64,000 bases of DNA from Bifidobacterium catenulatum subsp. kashiwanohense JCM 15439 = DSM 21854 (GTDB lineage Bacteria > Actinomycetota > Actinomycetes > Actinomycetales > Bifidobacteriaceae): NCBI RefSeq assembly GCF_001042615.1, contig NZ_AP012327.1, forward strand, positions 1,178,001 through 1,242,000. The letters run 5' to 3'. Positions 47,595-57,359 of the stretch are shown here, in pieces. Position numbers and translations under genes: made by a program. The notes under the pieces were generated by a model that saw only the letters and a list, made by a program, of their open reading frames with translations, was not told where the DNA came from and did no database searches. The number at the start of each line of letters is the position of its first letter. The stretch's first letter is position 1.

Positions 47595-48260
47595 TCATAG
47601 GGATCGCATAACGGCTGAGCACCATTGCTGCAATGCCGAGTAATCCTCTTCTCGGGCTTCGCTAGGGTCGATGCTGTGCGCGAGCAGCATGCGCTCCGAT
47701 GGGTCGTCCAGAGCGGCAAGCAGTTCACACTTGGTCGGGACGAACACGCCGGCACGGACTGCGTGGACGATCTGCAAGGAGAAGAAGAACCCCTTGAGCA
47801 TGGCGCGTAAAGCGTCCAGACGGGCATCCGCAGACAGCTCCCGCGTCGTCAGATACGTGTGATTGGTCATGTGATAAAGGTTCGCCACGCTCACCCTCGC
47901 GCCCAGCCGGACATCGGCCGGACCATAGGCGGGAAGCAAAGCGCACAGGTTGCCATGCCAGACCTGGGTGCCATGCTCGAACTGCGCGAGCTCATAGGCG
48001 GGCCATGCGGCCAGTTCGTCGCGCCCGCAGGTGAAGCCGACGGCCTTGTCTCCCTCCGGCACCGTGCGCATCGCCTCGTGGAAGTGGTCAAGATCGGTCA
48101 GATCCACATGGTCGAGCACCACCAGCAAGTCGATGTCGCTGTCCGGCCGGACCTCGCCACGCAGATAACTACCCTGCAATCCCATGCACAGCAAGCGTTC
48201 GCCAAACGCCTCTCGCAATGCCGCCATCGCCAGCGGCTTCCATTCACCTAGATCAATCAT
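47595..48260 (-). CDS. Nucleotidyltransferase-fold protein
   Basis: NTP_transf_2 fold: GLQGSYLRGEVRPDSDIDLLVV carries the GSxxRG and DxD catalytic motifs near residue 20-40. 221 residues from ATG 48260 (an alternative ATG at 48287 adds nine). Proteins of this class modify antibiotics (aminoglycosides) or tRNA/toxins; the substrate here is unknown. Complete. Confidence 0.72.
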   Translation of the reverse strand: MIDLGEWKPLAMAALREAFGERLLCMGLQGSYLRGEVRPDSDIDLLVVLDHVDLTDLDHFHEAMRTVPEGDKAVGFTCGRDELAAWPAYELAQFEHGTQVWHGNLCALLPAYGPADVRLGARVSVANLYHMTNHTYLTTRELSADARLDALRAMLKGFFFSLQIVHAVRAGVFVPTKCELLAALDDPSERMLLAHSIDPSEAREEDYSALQQWCSAVMRSL

Positions 48261-48388
48261 CGTCAAACTCTCGCAATCATCAGCCAATGTTAAAAGGGCA
48301 AAGAAAGTTCAGTCTAGCAAAGAACAGTTCCCCGATTAGGCGTGCCGTCATCGCGGGATGCCTTGTCGGGGTACTGTCCGTCTTTCAG

Positions 48389-49750
48389 CTAGCCAGGTTG
48401 AGCTCGTCGATGACTTGCTTGAAGTCCGCGATCATCCGGGTCAGTTCGCGCACCCTTTGCTCGGTGACGTTGACGATGTCTTCCAAACTGTCCGTCTGCG
48501 TTCCCCTCCGCATAGGCTTCCTGAAGGAACTCGTCGGCCAGTAGGTTGACGATTTGGCGTTGGTGCTCCGCGACGACGCGCTGATAATGCTTGATGGCGA
48601 CCTTTTCGCTGGCATGGCCAAGCTGGTTCATCACCTCGCGCAACGTGCCGCCCTTGAGCATCAGGAGGGTGGCGTGGCTGGCGCGCAGGTCATGCAACAT
48701 CAGATCGGAGCGTCCCGCCTTCTTACGCGCCCTGGCAAACTGCGCCTCCAGCGTGGTCTGGCTCATGACCTTGACCCTTCTGGGCACGAACACCGGTGAA
48801 GTGGGGTCATCCAAATCGCAGAACGTATGCAGGTGCTCGCGAATCATATCGACCAAGGCGTCCGGGATGGGAAGGTCCCGGACGCTGCGCTTGGTCTTGG
48901 TCTTGGCGAACCTTGCCTCTCCTCGATCCAGATGTCCCCGGTTGACCGACCTGCGCACACGCAGAATCTTGTTATCCAAGTCAATGTCACCGACTTGCAG
49001 GCCGCAGAGTTCCCCGCATCGCAGCCCGCCGGCAAGCGTGGAGAGAAACACCGTCAGCCGCGTGTAATCCGGCATGTTCTCGGCCAGCACGCGCAGTTGC
49101 TTGGGAGTGACCGGCGGTATGTCCTCCCTTACGGAATCCGGTTCCGGCGGTATCGGAAAGATGAACGGATTGTCCTTAAGCAATGGCGGGGACCCATTCA
49201 TGCTCATGGTCGTGGCCGAGCGGAACACGGCCTTGAGCCGCATGCAGGCCCGTCGAAACGACCACTGCCCCTCGGGATGCGGGCCGTCATACCAGCTTTT
49301 GATATGTCTGGGCTTGATTTCCGTCAGGCGCAGCCCTTCGAACGCGGGCATGAAATGGGCGATGTCCAGGTACAGGTTGCGTCTGGTTCCGCCGGCTATC
49401 CGTTCGCCGTTGGGCAGCGTGTATTCGACGGCCCATTGCTCGACATACTCCTTGAACATCATCTGGTTGGCTCGTTCCCGCCTCATGCGGTCACGGGGAT
49501 GAACCCACGTTTGGATGCCTTTGGTATGTAGATCGACCAGATGATGCTCGTTCTCCAACCACACATGAGCCTCGTGCTCCTGATGTGGCTTGAATTGCTT
49601 CTGCACCTTCTTGCCATGATCCACGGGGTTCGGATAACGAACCTGCCATGCGCTGAGGCTACCGGAATCGTCGTATCGGGGAATGACGGTACCCCATTGG
49701 CTACGCGGCTTGGACATGACTTTCCCCACTGGAATATTGGTTTTTGGCAT
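48389..49750 (-). CDS. Tyrosine recombinase (phage-type integrase)
   Basis: Integrates and excises the accessory element. N-terminal arm-binding part, SAM-like core-binding domain, then catalytic residues: LAGGLRCGELCGLQVGDID (Arg), HDLRASHATLLML (His-x-x-Arg), LGHAS (His) and KHYQRVV (Tyr nucleophile). Start is the ATG complementary to 49748-49750 after GGGAG; a longer frame from 49783 is less likely. Near 48505 an extra A shifts the frame; the end would otherwise be SLEDIVNVTEQRVRELTRMI to a TGA at 48385. The shift is after the catalytic Tyr, so activity may survive. It faces away from the tal gene and ends the accessory region. Confidence 0.88.
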   Translation of the reverse strand: MPKTNIPVGKVMSKPRSQWGTVIPRYDDSGSLSAWQVRYPNPVDHGKKVQKQFKPHQEHEAHVWLENEHHLVDLHTKGIQTWVHPRDRMRRERANQMMFKEYVEQWAVEYTLPNGERIAGGTRRNLYLDIAHFMPAFEGLRLTEIKPRHIKSWYDGPHPEGQWSFRRACMRLKAVFRSATTMSMNGSPPLLKDNPFIFPIPPEPDSVREDIPPVTPKQLRVLAENMPDYTRLTVFLSTLAGGLRCGELCGLQVGDIDLDNKILRVRRSVNRGHLDRGEARFAKTKTKRSVRDLPIPDALVDMIREHLHTFCDLDDPTSPVFVPRRVKVMSQTTLEAQFARARKKAGRSDLMLHDLRASHATLLMLKGGTLREVMNQLGHASEKVAIKHYQRVVAEHQRQIVNLLADEFLQEAYAEGNADGQFGRHRQRHRAKGARTDPDDRGLQASHRRAQPG

Positions 49751-49940
49751 GATTGCTCTCCCTTGAACAAAAAGTGCACCCAAATATGCACTTAAGGGAG
49801 ATTGAAGAAAACCTGCATATGCAGCTCAACACAAGGCGGCAAGTCTACGCGATTTCGGTACGCGGCTAGAGCGTCCTTGGTTACTTCGGCTACGATAAAG
49901 CCAAGCCTAGGAACCTTGAAATACCGCCCAAGCTAGGGTG

Positions 49941-49969
49941 TTTGCGACGGTGCAACCCTATGCTATAGT
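49941..49969 (+). promoter_or_regulatory. Candidate promoter between integrase and tal
   Basis: TTTGCG (49941-49946) and TATAGT (49964-49969) with a 17-base spacer and an upstream TG. It faces a 39-codon frame. Confidence 0.45.
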
Positions 49970-50024
49970 GGCATCCAGAATTGAAGTTGAATCATGCACC
50001 ACTTCCGGAGAGGAGGTAGGGCGC

Positions 50025-50144
50025 ATGAGCGGTGATGTTGTTGCCCCCTTGGAGGGTGCGACGCGCAGGCGATTCAAGCGATTCGGCAGGCTACCGGTTT
50101 TACGCCTCGTGTGGAATAAACATGAAAGACATGTAGAACAATAA
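50025..50144 (+). CDS. Small basic protein, 39 aa
   Basis: ATG preceded by GAGAGGAGG at 50008-50016. The product contains GATRRRFKRFGRLPVL, is basic and has no known domain; size would fit a small regulatory or excisionase-like protein but nothing supports a particular role. A promoter lies 60-90 bases upstream and a strong terminator immediately after. Confidence 0.45.
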   Translation: MSGDVVAPLEGATRRRFKRFGRLPVLRLVWNKHERHVEQ

Positions 50145-50187
50145 AAGAAGTTCCCCCTGCCAGAACTCTGGCAGGGGGAACTTCTTT
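50144..50187 (-). terminator. Strong bidirectional terminator
   Basis: AAAGAAGTTCCCCCTGCCAGA (50144-50164) pairs with TCTGGCAGGGGGAACTTCTTT (50167-50187), a 21-bp perfect stem. It ends the tal transcript and the 39-aa gene. Confidence 0.9.
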
Positions 50188-50220
50188 AGCTTAAATCGCT
50201 CTAACGCCTAAGCAAGAAGC

Positions 50221-51324
50221 TCAGCCGTTGACACGGTCGATGCCGGCCTGGACGTCGGTAAGGACTGAATCCCAAGACTTGATGAAGGAAGCGACGCCGT
50301 CGGCTTCCAGCTTGTCGGTGACAGCCTTGAAGTCGATGCCCAGCTCAGCGAGCTTGGCCATGATGGCGTGGGACTCTTCGTAGGTGCCCTTGATGGTCGG
50401 AGCGCCGTTGCCGTGATCGGCGAGAGCGTTCAGGGTCTTCTCCGGCATGGTGTTCACGATGAGCGGAGCGACGAGCTCGTCAACGTAGACGCAATCGGAG
50501 TAGGCCGGGTTCTTGGTGCCAGTGGAGGCCCACAGCGGACGCTGCTTCTTGGCACCCTTGGCTTCGAGAGCAGCCCAACGCGGATCGTTGGCGAACTTGT
50601 TCTCGAACAGCTCGTAAGCGAGGCGAGCGTTGGCGATAGCGGCCTTGCCCTCGAGAGCCTTGGCCTCATCGGAGCCGATCTCCTCAAGCTTGTTGTCGAC
50701 GGCGGTGTCCACGCGAGACACGAAGAAGGAAGCGACGGAACCGATGTGCTTCAGGTCATGGCCGTTGGCGTCAGCCTGGGCGATGCCTTCGATGAAAGCA
50801 TCGATGACCTGCTCATAACGCTCGAGCGAGAAGATCAGGGTGACGTTGACGGAGATGCCCTTGGCCAGGGTTGCGGTGATTGCCGGCAGGCCTTCGAGGG
50901 TTGCCGGGATCTTGATCATGGCGTTCGGACGGTTGACCTTCTCCCAGAGCTCGACAGCCTGCTTCTCAGTGGCTTCAGTCTCGTGGGCCAGACGCGGATC
51001 AACTTCGATGGAGACGCGGCCATCGACGAAATCGGTGGCTTCGGCGATCTCACGGAAGATGTCGGTGGCGTTACGCACGTCGGTGGTGGTGAGCTCGCGG
51101 ATAGCGGTCTCAACGTCAACCTTGCCGAGCTCCTTGAGCTGTGCATCGTATGGGCCGACCTGGCTCAGAGCCTTCTGGAAGATGGACGGGTTGGTGGTGA
51201 CGCCAACGACGTTCTTGTCCTTGATGAGCTCCTGCAGGTTGCCGGACTCAATACGGGTGCGGGACAGGTCGTCCAGCCAGATCGAGACACCGGAGTCAGA
51301 GGTGCGCTGAGTTGCTTCAGTCAT
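50221..51324 (-). CDS. tal: Transaldolase
   Basis: Moves a three-carbon ketol unit between sugar phosphates; with transketolase it supplies the bifid shunt. 367 residues, class of actinobacterial TalB: GVSIWLDDLSRTRI, GVTTNPSIFQKAL, LIFSLERYEQVIDAF and the Schiff-base Lys region IKIPATLEGLPA. Complete. A GGAG lies before the ATG. It lies downstream of tkt with about 90 bases between and is likely cotranscribed. Confidence 0.94.
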   Translation of the reverse strand: MTEATQRTSDSGVSIWLDDLSRTRIESGNLQELIKDKNVVGVTTNPSIFQKALSQVGPYDAQLKELGKVDVETAIRELTTTDVRNATDIFREIAEATDFVDGRVSIEVDPRLAHETEATEKQAVELWEKVNRPNAMIKIPATLEGLPAITATLAKGISVNVTLIFSLERYEQVIDAFIEGIAQADANGHDLKHIGSVASFFVSRVDTAVDNKLEEIGSDEAKALEGKAAIANARLAYELFENKFANDPRWAALEAKGAKKQRPLWASTGTKNPAYSDCVYVDELVAPLIVNTMPEKTLNALADHGNGAPTIKGTYEESHAIMAKLAELGIDFKAVTDKLEADGVASFIKSWDSVLTDVQAGIDRVNG

Positions 51325-51416
51325 TGTTTTTCTCCTTGATACCTTTTTGGATCAAATCTTTATCTATTGTGCGGTAAAAGGGGAGAGGCACATGCATTGT
51401 GCCCCTCCCCGTCGAA

Positions 51417-53525
51417 TCACTTGGCGGCTTCGACTTCCGCGATGGAGGCCTTGGCGGCTTCGACAACATGCTCGGCGGTGATGCCCAAGTCGATCATGTT
51501 CTGAGCGCCGTCGCCCTGCAGGCCGAACTGCTCGATGGAAACCGGCTTGCCGTAGGAGCCGAGGTACTTGTACCACGGCATGGCAACGCCAGCCTCGACG
51601 GAGACGCGAGCCTTGACGGAGGCCGGAAGCACGGATTCCTTGTACTCGGCGTCCTGCTCCTCGAACCATTCGAGGGACGGAGCGGACACAACGCGAGCCT
51701 TGATGCCTTCACCAGCCAAGGTCTTGGCTGCGGACACGGCCCACTGCACTTCGGAACCGGTGGCCATGATGATGACGTCTGGGGTGCCTTCAGTGTCGAC
51801 GAGCACGTAAGCGCCCTTCTTGACGCCGTCCTTTGCCTTCTCAGCGGTCTCAGCGAGAACCGGAACGCCCTGACGGGTCAGCACCATGGCTGCCGGCAGA
51901 GTGTTCTTCTTCTCGAAGAAGTAGCGGTAGGCTTCGGCAGTCTCGTAAGCATCGGCCGGACGAACGACCTCAAGCTGCGGGATGGCGCGGAAGGAAGCCA
52001 GGTGCTCCACCGGCTGGTGGGTCGGACCATCTTCGCCGACGGCGACGGAGTCGTGGGACCACACATACAGGTTCGGAATCTGCATGAGGGCGGCCAGACG
52101 CACAGCGGAACGCTCGTAGTCGGAGAACATGAAGAAGGTGCCGCCGAACGGACGGGTGTGGGAGCCCAGAAGGATGCCGTTGGTGATGGTACCCATGGTG
52201 AATTCGCGCACGCCGAAGTGCAGCTGACGGCCGTACGGGCTGCAGACCGGCCACTGCTTGGTGGCGCACTCGGCGGGAGCGAAGGTGGCAGCACCCTTCA
52301 GATCGGTCTTGTTAGAGCCACCGAGGTCGGCGGAGCCGCCCCAGAGTTCCGGCATGACAGCGGCGATAGCATTCAGCACGGAGCCGGAAGCGCCACGGGT
52401 TGCAACGCCCTTGCCGACTTCGAAAGTGGCTTCAAGGTCATCAATGGCCTTGTCGAAGCCTTCCGGCAGCTCGCCAGCCTTGAGGCGGTCGTACAGAGCG
52501 GCGTTGTCCGGGTTGGCCTTGCGCCATGCGTTGTACTTCTCGTCCCATTCCTTGTGGGCTTCGAGACCGCGCTCAGCAACCTTGCGTGCGTGAGCCAGAG
52601 CCTCTTCGTCGACATGGAAGGACTCTTCCGGATCGTAGCCGAGCAGTTCTTTGAGGCCTGCGACGGCTTCGGTGCCCAGCTTGGAGCCATGAGAAGACGG
52701 ATCGTTGGTCTTGCCCGGGGTCGGCCAAGCGATCAGGGTGTCGACCTTGATGAGCTTCGGCTGGTTCGGGGCAGCTTCACGAGCCTTGGCAATGGTGTCG
52801 GCCAGACCCTCGACATCCTCCTTGTAGGAGCCGTCAGGCTGAATGAAGCTGAACTCGTCGGTGTACCAGCCGTAGGCCTGGAAGCGCTTGAGCACGTCTT
52901 CAGCCAGAACCAGGTTGGTGTCGCCTTCGATCTGGATGCGGTTGGCATCGAAGATTACGGTCAGGTTGCCCAGCTGCTGGTTGGCAGCAAGGGATGCAGC
53001 CTCGCCGGAGATACCTTCTTCGATATCGCCTTCGCCGCAGATGACCCAAATGTTGTGGTCAAACGGGGACTCGCCTGCCGGAGCTTCCGGATCAAGCAGG
53101 CCACGCTGGAAGCGCTGGCCATAGGCGAAACCGATGGCGGAAGCGAAGCCCTGGCCCAGCGGACCAGTGGTCATTTCGATGCCCGGGGTCAGGCCATATT
53201 CCGGATGGCCCGGGGTACGGGTGTCAGCGCCGCCACGGAAGTTCTTCAGATCGTCCAGGGTCAGGCCGTAGCCGGAGAAATACAGCTGGACGTACTGGGT
53301 GAGGGAGGCGTGGCCACCGGAAAGGATGAAGCGGTCGCGACCTTCCCAGTTGGGATCGTTCGGATCATGCTTGATGAAATGCTGATACAGGGTGTAGGCG
53401 ATAGGCGCCAGGGAGACGGGGGAACCCGGGTGGCCGTGTCCCGCACGCTCAACCGCGTCGGCCGACAGGACCTTGGCCATCTTGATGGCGCGCTCGTCCA
53501 GCTCGGTCTCCTTGAATTCGGTCAT
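51417..53525 (-). CDS. tkt: Transketolase
   Basis: TPP-dependent enzyme transferring two-carbon units. 702 residues. [25 protein letters not shown] begins the TPP site, with the diphosphate/metal region [19 protein letters not shown]; the pyrimidine domain has [17 protein letters not shown] and [20 protein letters not shown]; the C-terminal domain is at about 560-700. Codon use is that of a highly expressed gene. Start ATG after GGAAAG. Expected partner of tal in the bifid shunt. Confidence 0.96.
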   Translation of the reverse strand: MTEFKETELDERAIKMAKVLSADAVERAGHGHPGSPVSLAPIAYTLYQHFIKHDPNDPNWEGRDRFILSGGHASLTQYVQLYFSGYGLTLDDLKNFRGGADTRTPGHPEYGLTPGIEMTTGPLGQGFASAIGFAYGQRFQRGLLDPEAPAGESPFDHNIWVICGEGDIEEGISGEAASLAANQQLGNLTVIFDANRIQIEGDTNLVLAEDVLKRFQAYGWYTDEFSFIQPDGSYKEDVEGLADTIAKAREAAPNQPKLIKVDTLIAWPTPGKTNDPSSHGSKLGTEAVAGLKELLGYDPEESFHVDEEALAHARKVAERGLEAHKEWDEKYNAWRKANPDNAALYDRLKAGELPEGFDKAIDDLEATFEVGKGVATRGASGSVLNAIAAVMPELWGGSADLGGSNKTDLKGAATFAPAECATKQWPVCSPYGRQLHFGVREFTMGTITNGILLGSHTRPFGGTFFMFSDYERSAVRLAALMQIPNLYVWSHDSVAVGEDGPTHQPVEHLASFRAIPQLEVVRPADAYETAEAYRYFFEKKNTLPAAMVLTRQGVPVLAETAEKAKDGVKKGAYVLVDTEGTPDVIIMATGSEVQWAVSAAKTLAGEGIKARVVSAPSLEWFEEQDAEYKESVLPASVKARVSVEAGVAMPWYKYLGSYGKPVSIEQFGLQGDGAQNMIDLGITAEHVVEAAKASIAEVEAAK

Positions 53526-53783
53526 GGATTACTTTCCTTCCAATTGGTCGGGCCGCGTATCCGGCTTGTGCCGAGCGCTCGACGCCCTCACATTGCGTTT
53601 TCCATAGTAGCGACGTGAGGTGACGTTGTGATGGATTTTTGGCGTGTTTTGGTAGTTTGTGTTCTGTTAACGCTCACAATTAACATTCTCGTGCGATCGT
53701 CCTGTTCGATTAGTGGCATGACGAGCATTTCGGGAGATTGCTATCGGGAAAAACAAGAAACAAGTACTCTGGAAGCGAACCGA

Positions 53784-53816
53784 TTAGCACTCGCGCGGCG
53801 CGAGTGCTAATACAAT
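53784..53816 (+). promoter_or_regulatory. CIRCE operator of hrcA
   Basis: TTAGCACTC (53784-53792), nine-base spacer, GAGTGCTAA (53802-53810): a perfect CIRCE inverted repeat, the binding site of HrcA. A TACAAT -10 (53811-53816) adjoins it. It shows that this operon is controlled by HrcA. Confidence 0.93.
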
Positions 53817-53860
53817 GGGAGAAGCATTTGAGTCGTATCGCATATGTAGAGGAGGCACGC

Positions 53861-54994
53861 ATGACGCAGTCAAGACGTATGTTGGTACTGCGTGCCGTCG
53901 TCGAGGACTATATTCGCTCGCAGGAGCCAGTTGGTTCGACCACCTTGACCAAAGATCATGATCTGGGCGTCAGCTCGGCCACCGTCCGTAATGATATGGC
54001 CGCCTTGGAAGATGAGGGATACCTTATTCAACCCCATACGTCAGCAGGGCGCATACCAACGGAAAAAGGGTACCGATACTTCGTGGACCGTTTGGCCACA
54101 GTGGTGCCGATGTCCGAAGCGCAGCGCCGTGGCATCAACAGTTTTTTGTCGGGATCCGTCAATCTGCAGGACACCTTGCAGCGCGCAGCCCGTCTTCTGG
54201 CGCAGATCACCGGTCAGGTCGCGGTCGTGGCGGCACCGTCGTTGGCGAAATCGACGTTACGGCATATCGAAATCGTTCCCGTATCAATCAACACCTTGTT
54301 GGCCGTCGTCATCACCGACACCGGCCGAGTGGCGCAGCATATGCTCAACGTTTCCGAGTTGCCGGACACCACGGTGCTGTCGCATCTGGTCAACGAAATC
54401 AACGCGCAGTGCGCCAGCGTTTCTTTGACTCGAACCGCGGACTATGTCAGGCAAATGTCGTCCCGCAAGGAATACCGCTCTATCAGCAAATTGGCGGAAA
54501 CGCTTGCTCAAGCTTTCGATGGCATGGCCGACGACGAGTGCGCGAGCGAACTCTACATGGCAGGAACCTCACGGCTCGCGCACCAGCGCACCGTGGCCGA
54601 TCTCGCACCATTGTTCGATGCGTTGGAAGAGCAAGTCGTGCTCATGAAACTCATGAGCTCGTTGAGTGAAACCACGCAATCCAATGGAGTCGGAGTGGCC
54701 ATCGGATCCGAAACGCACACGCCTGGTCTACTGCATGCATCCGTAGTGACCAGCGGATACGGTCGAACCTCGGCAACCGTTGACGACACCACAAAAGGCG
54801 AGACTGCGGAAGAACAGGGGAGAGAAGCCAGCGATCGCACCATTACAGCGCAGGATTCCAGCGAGCCCATTGCCTTCGTCGGATCCATTGGACCGACGCA
54901 TATGGACTACGAGGCAACCATGGCTGCAGTGCGTGCCGTCGCCAGATATCTGACCGCATTCGTGGCGCACGACGAAAACCAAACCAACAGCTGA
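53861..54994 (+). CDS. hrcA: Heat-shock repressor HrcA
   Basis: Represses chaperone operons by binding CIRCE. 377 residues from the ATG at 53861, after GAGGAGG; an upstream frame from 53738 includes the CIRCE region and is unlikely. N-terminal winged helix: RRMLVLRAVVEDYIRSQEPVGS, DLGVSSATVRNDMAALEDEGYL, QPHTSAGRIPTEKGYRYFVD. GAF-like body follows. Around residue 310 is a Thr/Ser/Glu-rich insertion that looks poorly conserved. The C-terminus GSIGPTHMDYEATMAAVRAVARYL is usual. Followed by dnaJ. Confidence 0.95.
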   Translation: MTQSRRMLVLRAVVEDYIRSQEPVGSTTLTKDHDLGVSSATVRNDMAALEDEGYLIQPHTSAGRIPTEKGYRYFVDRLATVVPMSEAQRRGINSFLSGSVNLQDTLQRAARLLAQITGQVAVVAAPSLAKSTLRHIEIVPVSINTLLAVVITDTGRVAQHMLNVSELPDTTVLSHLVNEINAQCASVSLTRTADYVRQMSSRKEYRSISKLAETLAQAFDGMADDECASELYMAGTSRLAHQRTVADLAPLFDALEEQVVLMKLMSSLSETTQSNGVGVAIGSETHTPGLLHASVVTSGYGRTSATVDDTTKGETAEEQGREASDRTITAQDSSEPIAFVGSIGPTHMDYEATMAAVRAVARYLTAFVAHDENQTNS

Positions 54995-55047
54995 CCCCGC
55001 CTTATGGCACAATGACACGCGAAAAGCAATAGGGAGAAAGAACAACC

Positions 55048-56199
55048 GTGACGGACTATTACGAAGTGCTGGGCGTAGACCGCTCCGCAAGCGACGACGA
55101 GATCAAAAAAGCTTATCGAAAGATGAGCCGCAAATATCATCCCGATATCGCAGGTCCGGAATTCGAAGACAAATTCAAGGAAGTCAATAACGCCTATGAA
55201 GTGTTGTCCGACCCGCAGAAGCGTCAGATGTTCGATGCCGGTGTGGATCCGAACGATCCAAATGCTGGAGGTATGGGCGGCAGCGGATTCGGTGGCGGAT
55301 TCGGCGACATGGGAGACATCTTCAGCATGTTCACCGGAGGTGCCTTCGGCGGTGGCAACGGTGGACCGACCCCGCGTACACAGCCAGGACGTGACTCACT
55401 TGCCACGATAACCATCGACTTGAAGACGGCGGTGTTCGGCGACACCGCGCATGTTGAGATCAAGACGTTCGGTCTATGTCAGGAATGCGCCGGAACAGGA
55501 TGCCAGAAAGGCACTCAGCCCGTGCAATGCCCCAACTGCCATGGACAAGGCTATGCCCAGCGCGTGGTACGCACCATGCTCGGCCAGATGATGACCACTG
55601 CGCCATGCGAACGCTGCGAAGGACACGGTACCGTTATCGAAAATCCGTGTCCGTCCTGCCTTGGTCATGGTCGCGTGCGCGTCACCCGTAATGTCGGCGT
55701 GTCCGTGCCTGCCGGTGTGACGAACAATACCCGTCTACGTCTCGCCAATCAGGGTGAAGTGGGTGAAAACGGCGGTGTTGCCGGCGACCTGTATGTCGAT
55801 ATCCGTATCGCTCAGGACGATACCTTCACTCGTGACGGTGATGATTTGCACTGCTGGATCCGGGTGCCGATGAGCTGGGCCGTGCTGGGGCATGACCTGG
55901 AGATCGACACATTCGACGGCAAGCAGTCGGTGAGCGTGCCTGCAGGAAGCCAGCCTGACGACACTGTGACCTTGAAGAATCTGGGTGTCACACATCTTAA
56001 CAACAAGAACGAGCGTGGCGATCTGGTGGCGCATATCGCAGTGAAGATTCCAACAAAGCTCACTGACGACGAGCGCGCCTTGATGGAACGGTTCGCAGAA
56101 AAACATGACACAGATGCCCAACATGTTGCGGTAAGCGCACGTCCGACCTCCGGAACGAAGAAGGGCTTCTTCTCCAAGTTAAAGGATGCGTTGCGCTGA
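55048..56199 (+). CDS. dnaJ: Chaperone DnaJ (DnaJ2 type)
   Basis: J-protein that delivers substrates to DnaK. 383 residues from GTG 55048. J domain with the HPD motif (KYHPDIAG), a Gly/Phe-rich linker ([17 protein letters not shown]), a zinc region with four CxxCxGxG repeats ([33 protein letters not shown]), and the substrate domain. Second DnaJ linked to hrcA is typical of actinobacteria. A terminator follows. Confidence 0.95.
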   Translation: MTDYYEVLGVDRSASDDEIKKAYRKMSRKYHPDIAGPEFEDKFKEVNNAYEVLSDPQKRQMFDAGVDPNDPNAGGMGGSGFGGGFGDMGDIFSMFTGGAFGGGNGGPTPRTQPGRDSLATITIDLKTAVFGDTAHVEIKTFGLCQECAGTGCQKGTQPVQCPNCHGQGYAQRVVRTMLGQMMTTAPCERCEGHGTVIENPCPSCLGHGRVRVTRNVGVSVPAGVTNNTRLRLANQGEVGENGGVAGDLYVDIRIAQDDTFTRDGDDLHCWIRVPMSWAVLGHDLEIDTFDGKQSVSVPAGSQPDDTVTLKNLGVTHLNNKNERGDLVAHIAVKIPTKLTDDERALMERFAEKHDTDAQHVAVSARPTSGTKKGFFSKLKDALR

Positions 56200-56254
56200 G
56201 TTTCCCTGTTCTAATGCCGTACTTCCGATGAGAGGACAGCGCTAGATCGCATTC

Positions 56255-56299
56255 AAATAGCCGGTTGCTTCAAAAATTGAGGCAACCGGCTATTTTTCA
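56255..56299 (+). terminator. Terminator after dnaJ
   Basis: AAATAGCCGGTTGC (56255-56268) pairs with GCAACCGGCTATTT (56282-56295), and T residues follow. Confidence 0.9.
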
Positions 56300-56367
56300 A
56301 TGTTTCTGCTGTAGCAAGCGGATTGTCTCGCGCCTACAACAGTCAATCATTAGACATATTTACGTGT

Positions 56368-57159
56368 TTATTTGAGCAATGACCGGCACATGGCGCGATA
56401 CTGGTTTACATATCCGCCACCGAAGAACACGCAATGTCCAGCGATGGGGTAGAGCTGCCACAATGTGGTGCGCTCCTGCCATCCCGCCTTCAACGGGTGC
56501 ACGGACTGATATCCGTCGAGAATGTCCCGCAGATACGACATGCCGAACAGGTCAAGCATGGCGAGATCCTCTTCACGATGCCCTCCATGCGCTGCCGGAT
56601 CGATAAGCACCGCTTCCACAGATCCGGAATCGGCTGACCACATGACATTGCCGCTCCACAAATCGCCATGCACACGCGCAGGCTTATCGTTAGCCGCTTT
56701 ACCCAGTATTTCAGGCAGCGCTTCAATGACGTCTTCAGTCAATTCCATGTCGTAGTCGGTCAGTTCGCAACGTTTCATACCAAGCCGTACCATCGGTCGG
56801 AGCCTGCCTTCGGCCAAATATGTGGCCACGTCATCCCATTCGCCGGTATCCATAGGAACCGGATCCTGCAGGGGGCCGAAATAGCAGGTTCCCGTATAGC
56901 CGGCCGGAGCGGATCCGAAATAATCAGCGCCAGCATCGTGCATGTGGGCGAGGGACGCACCAAAATCATGCGCGGCCTGCAGTGTCGGCCCGCAGGCGTT
57001 CACACGCTCGATATCGAGATAATCCTTGCCCCAATCGTATACGTCCACAACACGCGGACCTCCCTTGGAGCTCGCTTCACCAAGCCATTGCAGGCCACGG
57101 CCTTCACATTCGAAGAAACCTTCCGGGCTGAATGCTCTGCTTTTACGGTATTTGCTCAT
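56368..57159 (-). CDS. Fructosamine-3-kinase / phosphotransferase-family protein
   Basis: 263 residues from the ATG complementary to 57157-57159 after AAAGG; a longer frame to 57267 is less likely. Kinase-like fold of the fructosamine kinase/APH group: VHGDLWSGNVMWSADSGSVEAVLIDPAAHGGHREEDLAMLDLFG carries the catalytic Asp and the DPA..GHRE metal loop. Would phosphorylate glycated proteins or a related small molecule; role not certain. Complete. Confidence 0.85.
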   Translation of the reverse strand: MSKYRKSRAFSPEGFFECEGRGLQWLGEASSKGGPRVVDVYDWGKDYLDIERVNACGPTLQAAHDFGASLAHMHDAGADYFGSAPAGYTGTCYFGPLQDPVPMDTGEWDDVATYLAEGRLRPMVRLGMKRCELTDYDMELTEDVIEALPEILGKAANDKPARVHGDLWSGNVMWSADSGSVEAVLIDPAAHGGHREEDLAMLDLFGMSYLRDILDGYQSVHPLKAGWQERTTLWQLYPIAGHCVFFGGGYVNQYRAMCRSLLK

Positions 57160-57359
57160 AATGCCAGGCCTTTCTTTTGCATCATGCGCCACGTTTGCGA
57201 AACTATGTAGAGTCGCTGGCGAGATTCCGATAGATTTTGGCACCATTGTGTGCATGGTTTGAGACAACTCAAGGATCCATAGTGAAAAATTAGACCCCTC
57301 TCGCTAGTCTTGAATGCGGAAAAGCAGACGAAACCATTAATACATGTAAAAGAGGGTTC

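Noticed and set aside
51399..53618. 739-codon plus-strand frame opposite transketolase
   Set aside because: Antisense shadow of a well-conserved, highly expressed gene.
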